DNA of 64,000 nucleotides from Erythrobacter sp. EC-HK427 (GTDB taxonomy: Bacteria; Pseudomonadota; Alphaproteobacteria; Sphingomonadales; Sphingomonadaceae): the NCBI RefSeq assembly GCF_902498745.1, contig NZ_LR701479.1, positions 1,430,292-1,494,291 of the forward strand. Reading direction: 5' to 3'. Below, piece after piece: positions 26,233 to 34,792 of the stretch. How positions within the stretch are numbered: position 1 is the first letter of the stretch; each line of letters opens with the position of its first letter. The notes under the pieces were generated by a model. It had not been told where the DNA came from and ran no database searches. It worked only from the letters and a program-made list of their open reading frames with translations. A program made the position numbers and the translations under genes.

Positions 26233-26868
26233 TTATCGTGTTTCCCGGGAGTGATAAGCGAGGCGGCCCAAAATGGCGGCCACATAGTTTTGTGTTTCAC
26301 GGATGCGCGGAACGCCGCCTGAACGGATCACCCGCTCCGGCCCTGCATTATACGCTGCCAGCGCCAGTTCAAGATTGCCGTTAAACCGGTCAAGCTGCTG
26401 GCGCAGATAGCGCGCGCCGCCTTCCAGATTGGCGAAGGGATCGTTGGAATCGACGCCAAGATCGCGCGCGGTGCCCGGCATCAGCTGGGCAAGGCCGCGG
26501 GCACCGGCGGGCGAAACGGCATTGGAGCGCCAGCGGCTTTCCTGCCAGACCAGCGCTTCGATGAGAGCAGGGCTGAGATTATACCGCGCCGCCAGCATGG
26601 TGACATGATCGACATAGGCAGGCGGGATATGCGCCAGCACATTGCCGGCAGAGGGCGTAGCGGGGTTGATGTTCGTTGCGGGCAAGCCGGTTGAAGGCGC
26701 GCTGGCACCAAAGCTGGGTGCAACTGCCGAGCCTGCGAGCCCGCCGGTGACCCACGCCGCCTCGCCATCCGCACCGATTTCCATGACCTGCGCCTGCGCC
26801 TGCGCGGGAAGCGCATAGGCACAGCACAGCATTATCATGGCAATTGCGCGGCGATTGCGCGGAATCAT
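26233..26868 (-). CDS. virB1: VirB1-like lytic transglycosylase
   Basis: The 211-residue product has a signal peptide (about 1-26) and a flexible Ala/Pro/Ser segment to about 80. The soluble lytic transglycosylase domain covers about 85-205: ALVWQESRWRSNAVSPAGARGLAQLMPGTARDLGV contains the catalytic Glu, and ALAAYNAGPERV closes the domain. It opens the peptidoglycan for secretion-system assembly. GAGGG lies 8 bases before the ATG. It is the first gene of the operon; no promoter could be picked out with confidence in the 169 bases upstream. Confidence 0.9.
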   Translation of the reverse strand: MIPRNRRAIAMIMLCCAYALPAQAQAQVMEIGADGEAAWVTGGLAGSAVAPSFGASAPSTGLPATNINPATPSAGNVLAHIPPAYVDHVTMLAARYNLSPALIEALVWQESRWRSNAVSPAGARGLAQLMPGTARDLGVDSNDPFANLEGGARYLRQQLDRFNGNLELALAAYNAGPERVIRSGGVPRIRETQNYVAAILGRLAYHSRETR

Positions 26869-27037
26869 GCAAAGACCCTCCAGCAGCGAGGCCTTTGCTT
26901 ACACGAAATGACACGGCTGTGACAAACCCGCAGGATTGCGTCCGCCACACAAAAATCGACCCGGACGCGGAAGGAACACGCGCACCGGGCCGAGGCAGCT
27001 TCACTTCCAGCAGTGAAGAAACGGGGTATTGCGGGGC

Positions 27038-27409
27038 TTAGCGGGCCGCCAGCCGGTAATTTTCCAGCGTGCCGAGCGCCATCAGGGCGACGCGGCGGGA
27101 ATCGACCCAGCGACCATCCGCCAGCTCCATATCGTAGCGCGTGCTGCTTTCCAGCGCCGCTGTATAATAGAGTCGCGCTTCCTCGGCATTGCCGAGCTGC
27201 TGATGGACGCTGCCGAGATTGATCAGCGTCGCCGGATCTTCCGGATCAGCCGCATGGGCAGCTTCGAGAACCGCAAGCGCGCCCTCAAGATTGCCGTTGG
27301 CGATTTCCTCGTAAGCGACATTCAGGACTTCGGGATCGGCGTCAGCGACCGGCGGCAGCATGGCCGCCTGGGCCAGCATGAGCGGCGCGAGTGTTAGCGT
27401 TGCAATCAT
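27038..27409 (-). CDS. Secreted TPR protein
   Basis: The 123-residue product starts at the ATG at 27409, which has AAGGAGAG upstream; the longer frame to 27616 crosses the regulatory region and is rejected. A signal peptide covers about 1-23. One to two tetratricopeptide repeats follow (VLNVAYEEIANGNLEGALAVLEAAHAADPEDPATLINLGSVHQQLGNAEEARLYYTAALES). TPR units mediate protein-protein contacts. A Pho-box-like sequence lies 66 bases upstream of its start, and the gene diverges from the lipoprotein at 27697. Role unknown. Confidence 0.75.
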   Translation of the reverse strand: MIATLTLAPLMLAQAAMLPPVADADPEVLNVAYEEIANGNLEGALAVLEAAHAADPEDPATLINLGSVHQQLGNAEEARLYYTAALESSTRYDMELADGRWVDSRRVALMALGTLENYRLAAR

Positions 27410-27474
27410 AACTCTCTCCTTGTTCTGGGCACTTTGTGCGCCTCCCAGCATCGAGATGCAACAAAACTGTAACA

Positions 27475-27492
27475 TTGTCATAAATCTGAAAC
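27475..27492 (+). promoter_or_regulatory. Pho-box-like sequence 1
   Basis: TTGTCAT-AAAT-CTGAAAC fits the PhoB pattern of 7-bp half-sites repeated every 11 bp (consensus CTGTCAT-4 bases-CTGTCAC), with 5-6 of 7 matches per half. It lies between the divergent TPR and lipoprotein genes. Confidence 0.55.
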
Positions 27493-27587
27493 ACGGGCCT
27501 GTGCCTTCAGCCCCTCCGACCAAAGGTGGATAAGTTAATGCAAAATCTTTCAATGCTTTATGGGACTTGACTGGCAGATTCCCCAAA

Positions 27588-27616
27588 CCGTCACAGTATC
27601 GCAAATAAACCGTCAC
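27588..27616 (+). promoter_or_regulatory. Pho-box-like sequence 2 (three half-sites)
   Basis: CCGTCAC (27588), TCGCAAA (27599) and CCGTCAC (27610) are spaced exactly 11 bp apart with A/T-rich spacers; the outer two match the PhoB half-site well. A TATTGC -10-like hexamer starts 10 bp after the array, the geometry of PhoB-activated promoters. It points toward the lipoprotein gene at 27697. Confidence 0.55.
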
Positions 27617-27696
27617 ACCGCAGGCCTATTGCCCCCCTCGCGACATCGATCCCGTTGCTTTGCAATTCAAACGATCCTCATGAGGGGCTGTAAGCT

Positions 27697-29292
27697 GTGA
27701 CCAAACTATCCCGTTCACTCATCATTGGTAGCTCGATTCTGGCGCTCGCCGCTTGCGGCCCGGAAGAAATTGCTTCGCCCGGCACCGGCGGCAATGTCAT
27801 CATCAACAACCCGGCACCGACGCCGGCACCGACCCCGACTCCCACGCCGACCCAGGCGCTGGTGACCCCGGCTGGCGGCTGCCCGACCATCGCCGATGCA
27901 CAGGGCCTGACCGACGAAGGCACGATCACCGGCCCCGAAGGCACCTGGCGTGTGTGCACCCTGCCGGCCCGCCTCAACGTCTCTTCGACGCTCCCGCGCT
28001 TTGACGGCCTCCTGTACCGCATCGCTGGTGAAACCAATGTTGGCACCGACGGCGGCCCGGCTGCCGATGCTTCGGACGGCCTCTCGGACACCAACGTGAC
28101 GCTCACCATCGATCCCGGCGTGATCCTCTACAGCTCGGGTTCGGGCTTCCTCAACGTGACCCGCGGCAACCGCATCAACGCCGTCGGCACCCCGCAGATG
28201 CCGATCATTTTCACCAGCCGTGACAATGTGGTGGGCTTCAACACCAACAACCCCAACGCTTCGGGCCAGTGGGGCGGCGTGGTGCTTTCGGGCCGCGCTC
28301 CGGTTACCGATTGTATCGCACCGGGTGCAACGCCTGGCACGGTGGATTGCGAACGTCAGGTTGAAGGCGCTGTGAACCCCGCCCTGTTCGGCGGTGCGTC
28401 GCCGGGCGACAGCTCGGGCAGCATGCGTTACGTGCAGATCCGCTTCTCGGGCTTCGTGCTGTCGGGCAATAGCGAGCTGCAGGCGCTGACCACCGGCGGC
28501 ACCGGTCGCAGCACCGTGCTCAACCACATCCAGTCGGTCAACTCGTCGGATGATGGCGTCGAATTCTTCGGTGGCATCGTCAACATTGCGAACCTGATCG
28601 TGGCGGGCGCGGAAGACGATTCGCTCGATACCGACACCGGCGTGAAGGCGAACATGCAGTTCGTGATCGCTGCGCAGCGTCCTGATGTCGGCGATACGAT
28701 CATCGAGGCGGACAGCGACAACGGCCTGTACCAGCAGACCCCGCGTCAGAACACGACGATCGCCAATGCGACCTTCATCCAGCGCAACAACCGTGACCAG
28801 GTCATCCGCATCCGCGGCGGCACCGATTACGGCCTGTACAACACGCTGGTGATCGATGCTTCGTCGGCTGGCACGCCGTGTATCCGCATCGACCAGACCG
28901 AAACCATCGCTGCCACCAATCCGGGCGGTGATGAAGTGGGTGCGCCGCGCTTCAACTCGGTGGCCCTCGATTGCGCCACCGACTTCCGTGCGGGCAGCAG
29001 CGGTGTCTCGCTGGCCAATACCGAAGCGGTGTTCAATGCCGGCACTGGCAACAATGCCAGCTTCACCAACACCATCGTCAACGGCTACCTCAACGGTGCC
29101 AACGAGACCGGCTTCACCCCGATCTTCGACGTGACGACGCTGAACAATAACGGCTTCAGTTTTGTGGCCACCAACTTCATCGGCGCGGTCAGCCCGACCG
29201 ATGACTGGACGCAGCGTTGGACGTGTAACTCGGCGGCCGTGAGCTTCGGCACCAACAATACCGGCGACTGCACCAGCATCCCGGTCTTCTAA
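27697..29292 (+). CDS. Surface lipoprotein, beta-helix-like
   Basis: Not assigned to a characterised function. The 531-residue product starts with GTG and has a lipoprotein signal with lipobox ALAAC (Cys20). A Pro/Thr linker (about 38-52) follows. The main domain has repeated short beta-strand turns (GVILYSSGSGFLNVTRGNRINAVGTPQMPIIFTSRD, MRYVQIRFSGFVLSGNSELQALTTGGTG, NTTIANATFIQRNN) that suggest a right-handed parallel beta-helix. It sits 122 bases upstream of a TonB receptor and is preceded by Pho-box-like sites, so I infer a substrate-binding partner of that receptor, possibly induced by phosphate starvation. Confidence 0.65.
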   Translation: MTKLSRSLIIGSSILALAACGPEEIASPGTGGNVIINNPAPTPAPTPTPTPTQALVTPAGGCPTIADAQGLTDEGTITGPEGTWRVCTLPARLNVSSTLPRFDGLLYRIAGETNVGTDGGPAADASDGLSDTNVTLTIDPGVILYSSGSGFLNVTRGNRINAVGTPQMPIIFTSRDNVVGFNTNNPNASGQWGGVVLSGRAPVTDCIAPGATPGTVDCERQVEGAVNPALFGGASPGDSSGSMRYVQIRFSGFVLSGNSELQALTTGGTGRSTVLNHIQSVNSSDDGVEFFGGIVNIANLIVAGAEDDSLDTDTGVKANMQFVIAAQRPDVGDTIIEADSDNGLYQQTPRQNTTIANATFIQRNNRDQVIRIRGGTDYGLYNTLVIDASSAGTPCIRIDQTETIAATNPGGDEVGAPRFNSVALDCATDFRAGSSGVSLANTEAVFNAGTGNNASFTNTIVNGYLNGANETGFTPIFDVTTLNNNGFSFVATNFIGAVSPTDDWTQRWTCNSAAVSFGTNNTGDCTSIPVF

Positions 29293-29414
29293 GTGGCTTT
29301 GGAGGGGGCTGCGGGCATGATTATGTGTCTGCCTGAGGCCCCCTCTGCCGCATTTGCGAGCGGAGCCTTGGCGTCCGCTTATGACATTCTGGATCGTATG
29401 CGAGGGATTCCCCG

Positions 29415-32111
29415 ATGATGACCACTGGCAAGAAGCTGGCGGCTTTGCTCCTCTTCACCACCGCCCTCACCGTGCCGGGTGCGGCATTTGCCCAGGCAAC
29501 CCCTGAAGAGGAAGCGGCGAACACGCCCTCCACGCAGGATCCCGGCGATGCCGATCCCGAGGATGAGTTCGAGCAACCCGATATTTCCATCCCCGGCGGC
29601 AATACGATCATCGTGACCGGCCGCGTCAACCGCGATCCGGTGCAAAGCTCCAGCCAGGTTGTCGACGTTGTCTCGAGCGAGCAGATCGCACGCCAAGGCG
29701 AAGGCGACATCGCCGGCGCTCTGGGCCGCGTGACCGGCCTTTCGGTGCAGGGTCAAGGGTTCGTCTATGTTCGCGGGCTCGGTGACCGTTATTCGCTGGC
29801 GCTGCTCAATGGCCTGCCGCTGCCTTCGCCCGAGCCGCTGAGCCGCGTGGTGCCGCTGGATATTTTCCCCACCAACGTCATCGCCTCCTCGCTGGTGCAG
29901 AAGACCTATTCTCCCAACTTCCCCGGCGAATTTGGCGGCGGTGTGATCAACCTGACCACCCGCGCCATTCCCGATGAAAGCTTCATCACGCTGAGCACCG
30001 GGCTGAGCGCCGACACCGAAACAACGTTCCACAACGGCCTGTCCTATTACGGCTCGGACTATGACTGGTTCGGCTTTGACGACGGTACCCGCGATGCGCC
30101 GCCCGCGCTGCAAACCTATTTCGGCAGCGGCCTGCGGTTGAGCGACATTCCGCTCGATCCCTCGCAGAACATCGACGGCGCGCCGGTAACCCAGCAGGAT
30201 ATCGCGCAGCAGCTGGGCAACCCCAATCTAGTGCTGTTGCAGACGATCGGTGACATTCCGGCCAATTGGTCGGCGGGTCTGACCGCGGGGGCCGCGATCG
30301 ACGTTGGTAGCGACGGCCAGTTCGGCATTATCTTCACCGGCTCGGTGTCGAACCGCTGGCGTACGCGCGACATCACCGCGCAGACGATCTTGGCCGACTT
30401 CTCGCTCGATACCGATTTCAACGATCTGGTGACCGACAACCGTTCGCTGGTGAACGCCATGCTCGGCTTCGGGCTGGAAATCGGCGATCATCAGTTCCGC
30501 TTCACCAACCTGTATATCCGCGACACGCAGAAGTTGGCGCGGCTTTCGCAGGGTGAGGATTTCCAGGACGACGATAGTGTCCAGCAGCAGCAGACTGCTT
30601 GGTACGAACGGCAGCTGATCGACACCCAGTTGGTGGCCGAGCTGGAATTTGGCGACCTTGGCGTCGATCTGCGCGGCGGCTACGCCCGCACCGACCGTGA
30701 AGCACCTTACGAATACACCTTCACCTACGTGCGTTCGAACACGCCGGGCGAGCTCGGCAACACCTTCATTAACGTGCTCGACCGCCAGACGGGCGACGCT
30801 TCGGTGGTGTTCTCCGACCTGCAGGAAGAACTGTGGTCGGGCGGCATTGACCTTAGCTACCCGCTGTTGGACAGTCTCGCATTGACGGTGGGCTACGCTT
30901 ACAGCGACACCATCCGCTTCTCCGAGCGCCGCGAATTCCTGTTCAACGCACCCACCAGCCTGCCCGACGCGGTTGGCGCGCTGCGCCCCGACCTGCTGCT
31001 GGGCGATGCCATCATCGACTTCTTCGATATCGGCCTGATCGAATCGACGCAGTCCGATCCGGCCTTCGACGCTGGTCTTGAAGTTCATGGCGGCTACGGC
31101 AAGATCAACTGGGAGCCGGTGTTTGGCCTCAGCGTGGATGCCGGCGTGCGTTACGAACGCGCGACGCAGTTCGTGCGCCCGGCCGAAGTCTTCGCCACCC
31201 CGTCGGTCTCGACCGCTTCGACCTCGCTCGAAAACGAGTACTGGCTGCCAGCAGCCACGATCACTTTCGAGCCGATCGAGGACTTGCAGCTGCGCGCCAA
31301 CGCCTCGCGCACCATTGCCCGCCCGCAGTTCCGCGAGCTGATTTTCCAGACCTTCTACGATCCGGAAACCAACCGCCAGTTCAACGGTAACCCGTTGCTG
31401 ATTGATAGCGAGTTGACCAATTACGAAGTTCGCGGCGAATATTATCTGGGCGGGGGTGACCGCATCTCGGTCGCCGCCTTCTACAAGGATATCCAGGACC
31501 CGATCGAAGCCTTCTCCAGCTTCTCCGACAACAACCAGCTCACCAGCTTCGCCAACGCCCCGTCGGCCACGCTGTATGGTGTGGAAGCCGATGTTGCTTA
31601 CACGATCAGCCTGATGGATTGGGGTGGGTGGTTCGAAAGCAAGGACCTCTCGATCTTTGCCAACTACACCTGGACCAGTTCGGAAATCGCGGTTGATGCG
31701 GCAGACACCACGCTGCTGTTCCCCAGTGGCGTGACCCCGGCGACGAACTTGTTCCGCGATGGCGTGCCGCTGACCGGCCAGTCCGATCACCTCGCCAACT
31801 TCCAGGTCAGCTTGGAAGACATCGACACGCTGCAGCAGTTCACCGTGCTGCTCAACTATGCGAGCGAGCGCGTTACCAGCCGCGGCACGTCCGGCCTGCC
31901 TGACATCGTCGAAGATCCCGGCCTGCGCGTCGATCTGGTGTTCCGTCAGGGCATCGATCTGTTCGGCTCCGAAGCGGAGTTCAAGTTCGAAGCGCGCAAC
32001 ATTTTCGGGCGCGGGAACGAGGAGTTCCAGACCAACGGCATTGACCGGTTCGAGATCAACACGTTTGACGTCGGCACCACCATCGCCGGATCGCTCTCGC
32101 TCACTTTCTGA
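29415..32111 (+). CDS. TonB-dependent receptor paired with lipoprotein
   Basis: The 898-residue protein has a signal peptide (about 1-28), an acidic stretch, a TonB-box-like NTIIVTGRV (about 62-70), and a plug domain to about 190 (GRVTGLSVQGQGFVYVRGLGDRYSLALLNGLPLPSPEPLSRVVPLDIFP, PGEFGGGVINLTTRAIP). A 22-strand barrel follows and ends in GSLSLTF. Its substrate is unknown. The upstream lipoprotein and Pho-box-like sites suggest a phosphorus-containing compound, but this is inference. A second ATG lies one codon after the first. Confidence 0.9.
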   Translation: MMTTGKKLAALLLFTTALTVPGAAFAQATPEEEAANTPSTQDPGDADPEDEFEQPDISIPGGNTIIVTGRVNRDPVQSSSQVVDVVSSEQIARQGEGDIAGALGRVTGLSVQGQGFVYVRGLGDRYSLALLNGLPLPSPEPLSRVVPLDIFPTNVIASSLVQKTYSPNFPGEFGGGVINLTTRAIPDESFITLSTGLSADTETTFHNGLSYYGSDYDWFGFDDGTRDAPPALQTYFGSGLRLSDIPLDPSQNIDGAPVTQQDIAQQLGNPNLVLLQTIGDIPANWSAGLTAGAAIDVGSDGQFGIIFTGSVSNRWRTRDITAQTILADFSLDTDFNDLVTDNRSLVNAMLGFGLEIGDHQFRFTNLYIRDTQKLARLSQGEDFQDDDSVQQQQTAWYERQLIDTQLVAELEFGDLGVDLRGGYARTDREAPYEYTFTYVRSNTPGELGNTFINVLDRQTGDASVVFSDLQEELWSGGIDLSYPLLDSLALTVGYAYSDTIRFSERREFLFNAPTSLPDAVGALRPDLLLGDAIIDFFDIGLIESTQSDPAFDAGLEVHGGYGKINWEPVFGLSVDAGVRYERATQFVRPAEVFATPSVSTASTSLENEYWLPAATITFEPIEDLQLRANASRTIARPQFRELIFQTFYDPETNRQFNGNPLLIDSELTNYEVRGEYYLGGGDRISVAAFYKDIQDPIEAFSSFSDNNQLTSFANAPSATLYGVEADVAYTISLMDWGGWFESKDLSIFANYTWTSSEIAVDAADTTLLFPSGVTPATNLFRDGVPLTGQSDHLANFQVSLEDIDTLQQFTVLLNYASERVTSRGTSGLPDIVEDPGLRVDLVFRQGIDLFGSEAEFKFEARNIFGRGNEEFQTNGIDRFEINTFDVGTTIAGSLSLTF

Positions 32112-32130
32112 TCGAAGCGGCATGAGCAAC

Positions 32131-32161
32131 AAGGCCTCCGGCAGCGATGCCGGGGGCCTTT
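32131..32161 (+). terminator. Terminator after TonB receptor
   Basis: A 13-bp stem (AAGGCCTCCGGCA with TGCCGGGGGCCTT, one G-U pair) closes a GCGA tetraloop and runs into a short T run, 19 bases after the receptor stop. Confidence 0.8.
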
Positions 32162-32257
32162 GCATTTCCGATCGAAAGCCGGGGAGCATCAATCCGGCGG
32201 CCGGACACACCGGTTACGATAGATATCTCAGACAGTTCGCTGCAGTGTTCGTCGTGC

Positions 32258-32932
32258 TCAGGGCGCGTCGAAAACGTAGCCCTTACCGTGGACGGTGCGC
32301 AGCACATGGTCCGCGCCCGCCTGCCGCAAGCCGTGCCGCAGCCGCTTGATCCACACATCTACGGTGCGCGTATAGCCAGGGTCACCAGCCTTGCCGAGCG
32401 CGTCGATCAGCTCCTCGCGGGAGAAGATTCTGTCGGGATTTTCCGCTAGATAGCGTAGTACGCGAAACTCGTTGGGGCGCAGCGGGATCGGCTCGCCCCG
32501 CCAACGCGCCTGCTCGCTGCCGAGATTGATGGTGAGCTCGCCGCGTTCGATCAGCCGGTCGGCCGCGGGGACGGCGGGGCCGCTTTGCAAGGCCAGCACC
32601 CTATCGAGCATGGCCTGACGGCTGAGCGGCGCAATCGCATAGTCATCCGCCCCCGCCTTCAACACGCGGCGCCGGTCTTCCACGTCATCTTCTTCGAGGA
32701 TCACGGTGATATGCGCGTCGCCAAGGCGCGGATCGCTGCGCAAGCGGCGCACCATTTCCAGCCCCGAACAATCATCCAGCACCCAGTCGACAAAAATCCA
32801 CGCCGGCCCTTCGACCAGCTGGCTGGGTCCGGCAGAGGTCAGCAGCGAAAAGGCGAACTGCATTTCACCATGCGCAAACGCGGCATACTGCGCAGCTTCC
32901 GTGCTGGTGGTAAGAATACTGACGCGCTTCAT
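32258..32932 (-). CDS. PhoB/OmpR-like regulator with degenerate receiver
   Basis: The 224-residue protein (start at 32932, AGGGGA upstream; an ATG four codons earlier is possible) has a receiver-like domain at about 1-115 and a winged-helix DNA-binding domain at about 130-224 (RGEPIPLRPNEFRVLRYLAENPDRIFSREELIDALG, RTVDVWIKRLRHGLRQAGADHVLRTVHGKGYVF). The receiver keeps Asp49 (FVDWVLDD) but lacks the N-terminal acidic pair (ILTTST in place of ILVVEDD-type) and the conserved Lys (AIAPLS in place of TKPF), so it probably cannot be phosphorylated normally. No histidine kinase is adjacent. It is convergent with the lipoprotein-receptor pair. Confidence 0.85.
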   Translation of the reverse strand: MKRVSILTTSTEAAQYAAFAHGEMQFAFSLLTSAGPSQLVEGPAWIFVDWVLDDCSGLEMVRRLRSDPRLGDAHITVILEEDDVEDRRRVLKAGADDYAIAPLSRQAMLDRVLALQSGPAVPAADRLIERGELTINLGSEQARWRGEPIPLRPNEFRVLRYLAENPDRIFSREELIDALGKAGDPGYTRTVDVWIKRLRHGLRQAGADHVLRTVHGKGYVFDAP

Positions 32933-33012
32933 GCTTCGGCCCATCCCCTGATGTGACCGGAGTGCTGGAGGGATTTGTTGACCGCATTATGACAGCGCTG
33001 CGGGTTTTCCGC

Positions 33013-34521
33013 TTAGGCTGCTTTCGCCGGGCAATAACGGGCCAGATAGTCGCCGTGCGCGGGCATATGCTGCACGAGGAAGCGGATCGACTTTTCGATT
33101 TCGTCCAGTTCCTTATGCGTTTCGGCCTGATCCAGCGTCGCCGCCATGGCGTTGTGGCCGTTCATGGAAATGCCCTGACCCATCATAACCGCCGCCCAGC
33201 TGGTTTCGGTGAACAGCTCGTCATCCTCGCGGAAGATTTGCCCGTTCATTTTGAACAGCTCGACCTTCTCGGTCAGGCTGTCGGGCACGCTCATAGTGCG
33301 GCAGTAATTCCAGAAGTCCGAATCATCACGCCGCGTCGCATTGTAATGCAGGATGAGGAAATCGCGGATTTTCTCGTATTCCTTGGCCGTTAACCGGTTG
33401 AAACTCGCCTGCTGCGCCTCGTTCACTCCGTCGAGCGAGAGCAAGGCGATGAGCTTGTTGATGCCGGTGTTGATGAGGTGGATCGAGGTCGATTCGAGCG
33501 GCTCCATAAAGCCCGCGGCAAGGCCCAGCGCGACGACGTTCTTGTTCCAGAACTTCTTCCGCCGCCCGGTGATAAAGCGCAGGTGGTTGGGATCTGCCGT
33601 CGGCTTGCCGGCGATATTGGCGATAAGGATATCGGTCGCCTCGTCCGCGCTCATATAAGCGTCGCAATAGACATGGCCGTTGCCGTTGCGGTGCTGCAGC
33701 GGAACCTGCCACTGCCAGCCCGCCTTGTGCGCCGTCGCCTTGGTGAAGGGCGGCGGAGGAGCGCCGTCATCGCGGTTGCAGGGCAGGGCGACCGCACGGT
33801 TGCACGGCAGCCAATGTGTCCATTCCTCATAGCCGGTTTCGAGCGCCTGCTCGATCAACAGGCCGCGGAAGCCGGTGCAATCGACAAAGAAATCGGCGGC
33901 AATCTCCGGCCCGTTCTCCAAGGCGATTGACGTAACGAAACCCGTTTCGGCATCGAGCCGCACATCGGCGACCTTGCCTTCCGTCCGCACCACGCCGCGC
34001 GCTTCGGCATATTTGCGCAGGAAGGCCGCATAAGCGGTGGCGTTGATGTGATAGGCGTAATTGATCGGCGGCAGATCGTCGCGCTTCATGTCGTCGGTCT
34101 TGGCGAACTTGCCGAAATAGGCGGCCATGGTTTCGGCATTGAAGACCTGGATCGGGCGGTTGTCGCCGCGCGATTTCGCATGGTGCCAGATGTGGTGGAA
34201 GCTCAGCCCGCCCATCTGGTAGCCATAATTGCCGAAGGGGTGGATGTAGCTTTCGCCGACATTGCCCCAATTGACGAACTGGATGCCCAGCTTGAAGCTG
34301 CCTTGCACGGCGGCGAGCATTTCCGATTCGTCGATTTCGAGCAGCGTCTGGAAGTCGACAAAGGGCGGGATGGTTGCTTCGCCCACGCCAACCGTGCCGA
34401 TCTCCTCGCTTTCCACCAGCGTGATCGCCAGCTCGCGATTCTTGCGCAACCGCGACAAGGCCGCTGCCGCCATCCAGCCTGCGGTTCCCCCGCCAACGAT
34501 CACAATATGTTCGATTGCCAT
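33013..34521 (-). CDS. Flavin-dependent halogenase (tryptophan halogenase family)
   Basis: The 502-residue enzyme carries all family marks: FAD motif VIVGGGTAGWMAA (about 7-19), catalytic lysine Lys77 in GSFKLGIQFVNW, the halogenase motif GWQWQVP (268-274, consensus GWxWxIP), and the EPLEST motif (340-345). This predicts halide oxidation to a lysine-bound or free hypohalous species; the substrate need not be tryptophan. It diverges from a glycan-type TonB receptor, and two operator-like sites lie in the shared 271-bp region. Family members in such loci of aquatic alphaproteobacteria include a characterised brominating enzyme. Its role in glycan use is unknown. Confidence 0.9.
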   Translation of the reverse strand: MAIEHIVIVGGGTAGWMAAAALSRLRKNRELAITLVESEEIGTVGVGEATIPPFVDFQTLLEIDESEMLAAVQGSFKLGIQFVNWGNVGESYIHPFGNYGYQMGGLSFHHIWHHAKSRGDNRPIQVFNAETMAAYFGKFAKTDDMKRDDLPPINYAYHINATAYAAFLRKYAEARGVVRTEGKVADVRLDAETGFVTSIALENGPEIAADFFVDCTGFRGLLIEQALETGYEEWTHWLPCNRAVALPCNRDDGAPPPPFTKATAHKAGWQWQVPLQHRNGNGHVYCDAYMSADEATDILIANIAGKPTADPNHLRFITGRRKKFWNKNVVALGLAAGFMEPLESTSIHLINTGINKLIALLSLDGVNEAQQASFNRLTAKEYEKIRDFLILHYNATRRDDSDFWNYCRTMSVPDSLTEKVELFKMNGQIFREDDELFTETSWAAVMMGQGISMNGHNAMAATLDQAETHKELDEIEKSIRFLVQHMPAHGDYLARYCPAKAA

Positions 34522-34666
34522 GTCTTGTTCTGCATCCTCTCGCTGCCGGACGATACCGCCGCGCCGCGCATTGCGAAAGGGGCGTTCGCCCTGTGCAATG
34601 GTCTGTGTCGGGCGGGTGTGCCGGAGCCAATGTTGGCAAAAATGTTACACCAGGCGCCCGCAAATG

Positions 34667-34701
34667 TGAACGTTCATTTTTTGCACTTGTGAACGATCAC
34701 A
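34667..34701. promoter_or_regulatory. Two LacI-type operator-like palindromes and receptor promoter
   Basis: TGAACGTTCA (34667-34676) is a perfect palindrome, and TGTGAACGATCACA (34688-34701) is a 14-bp inverted repeat with one mismatched pair. Their centres are 23 bp apart. The second fills the spacer between a TTGCAC -35 (34681-34686) and a TTATTG-like -10. The GAACGTTC core is shared with the GH3 operator. They serve the divergent halogenase and TonB receptor genes. Confidence 0.6.
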
Positions 34702-34792
34702 TTATTGGTATGCAAAGGCTGATCCCGAATGTCGGGACAGTTTTTGGTGCCGGTGCACGCAATCCGCAAGGCTGCATCGAAGGGGAGATTAG

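Noticed and set aside
18917-26868. Conjugative element or bacterial-killing type IV system
   Set aside because: No relaxase, VirD4, integrase, att repeats, XVIPCD-like effectors or immunity lipoproteins are seen in the window.
29302-29345. Terminator between the beta-helix lipoprotein and the TonB receptor
   Set aside because: An 8-bp stem GAGGGGGC with GCCCCCTC exists, but the loop is long and no T run follows, so it may be only an attenuating hairpin; not strong enough to list.
30228-32210. A 660-codon frame antisense to the second TonB receptor
   Set aside because: Shadow frame that runs through the receptor terminator and resembles no family.
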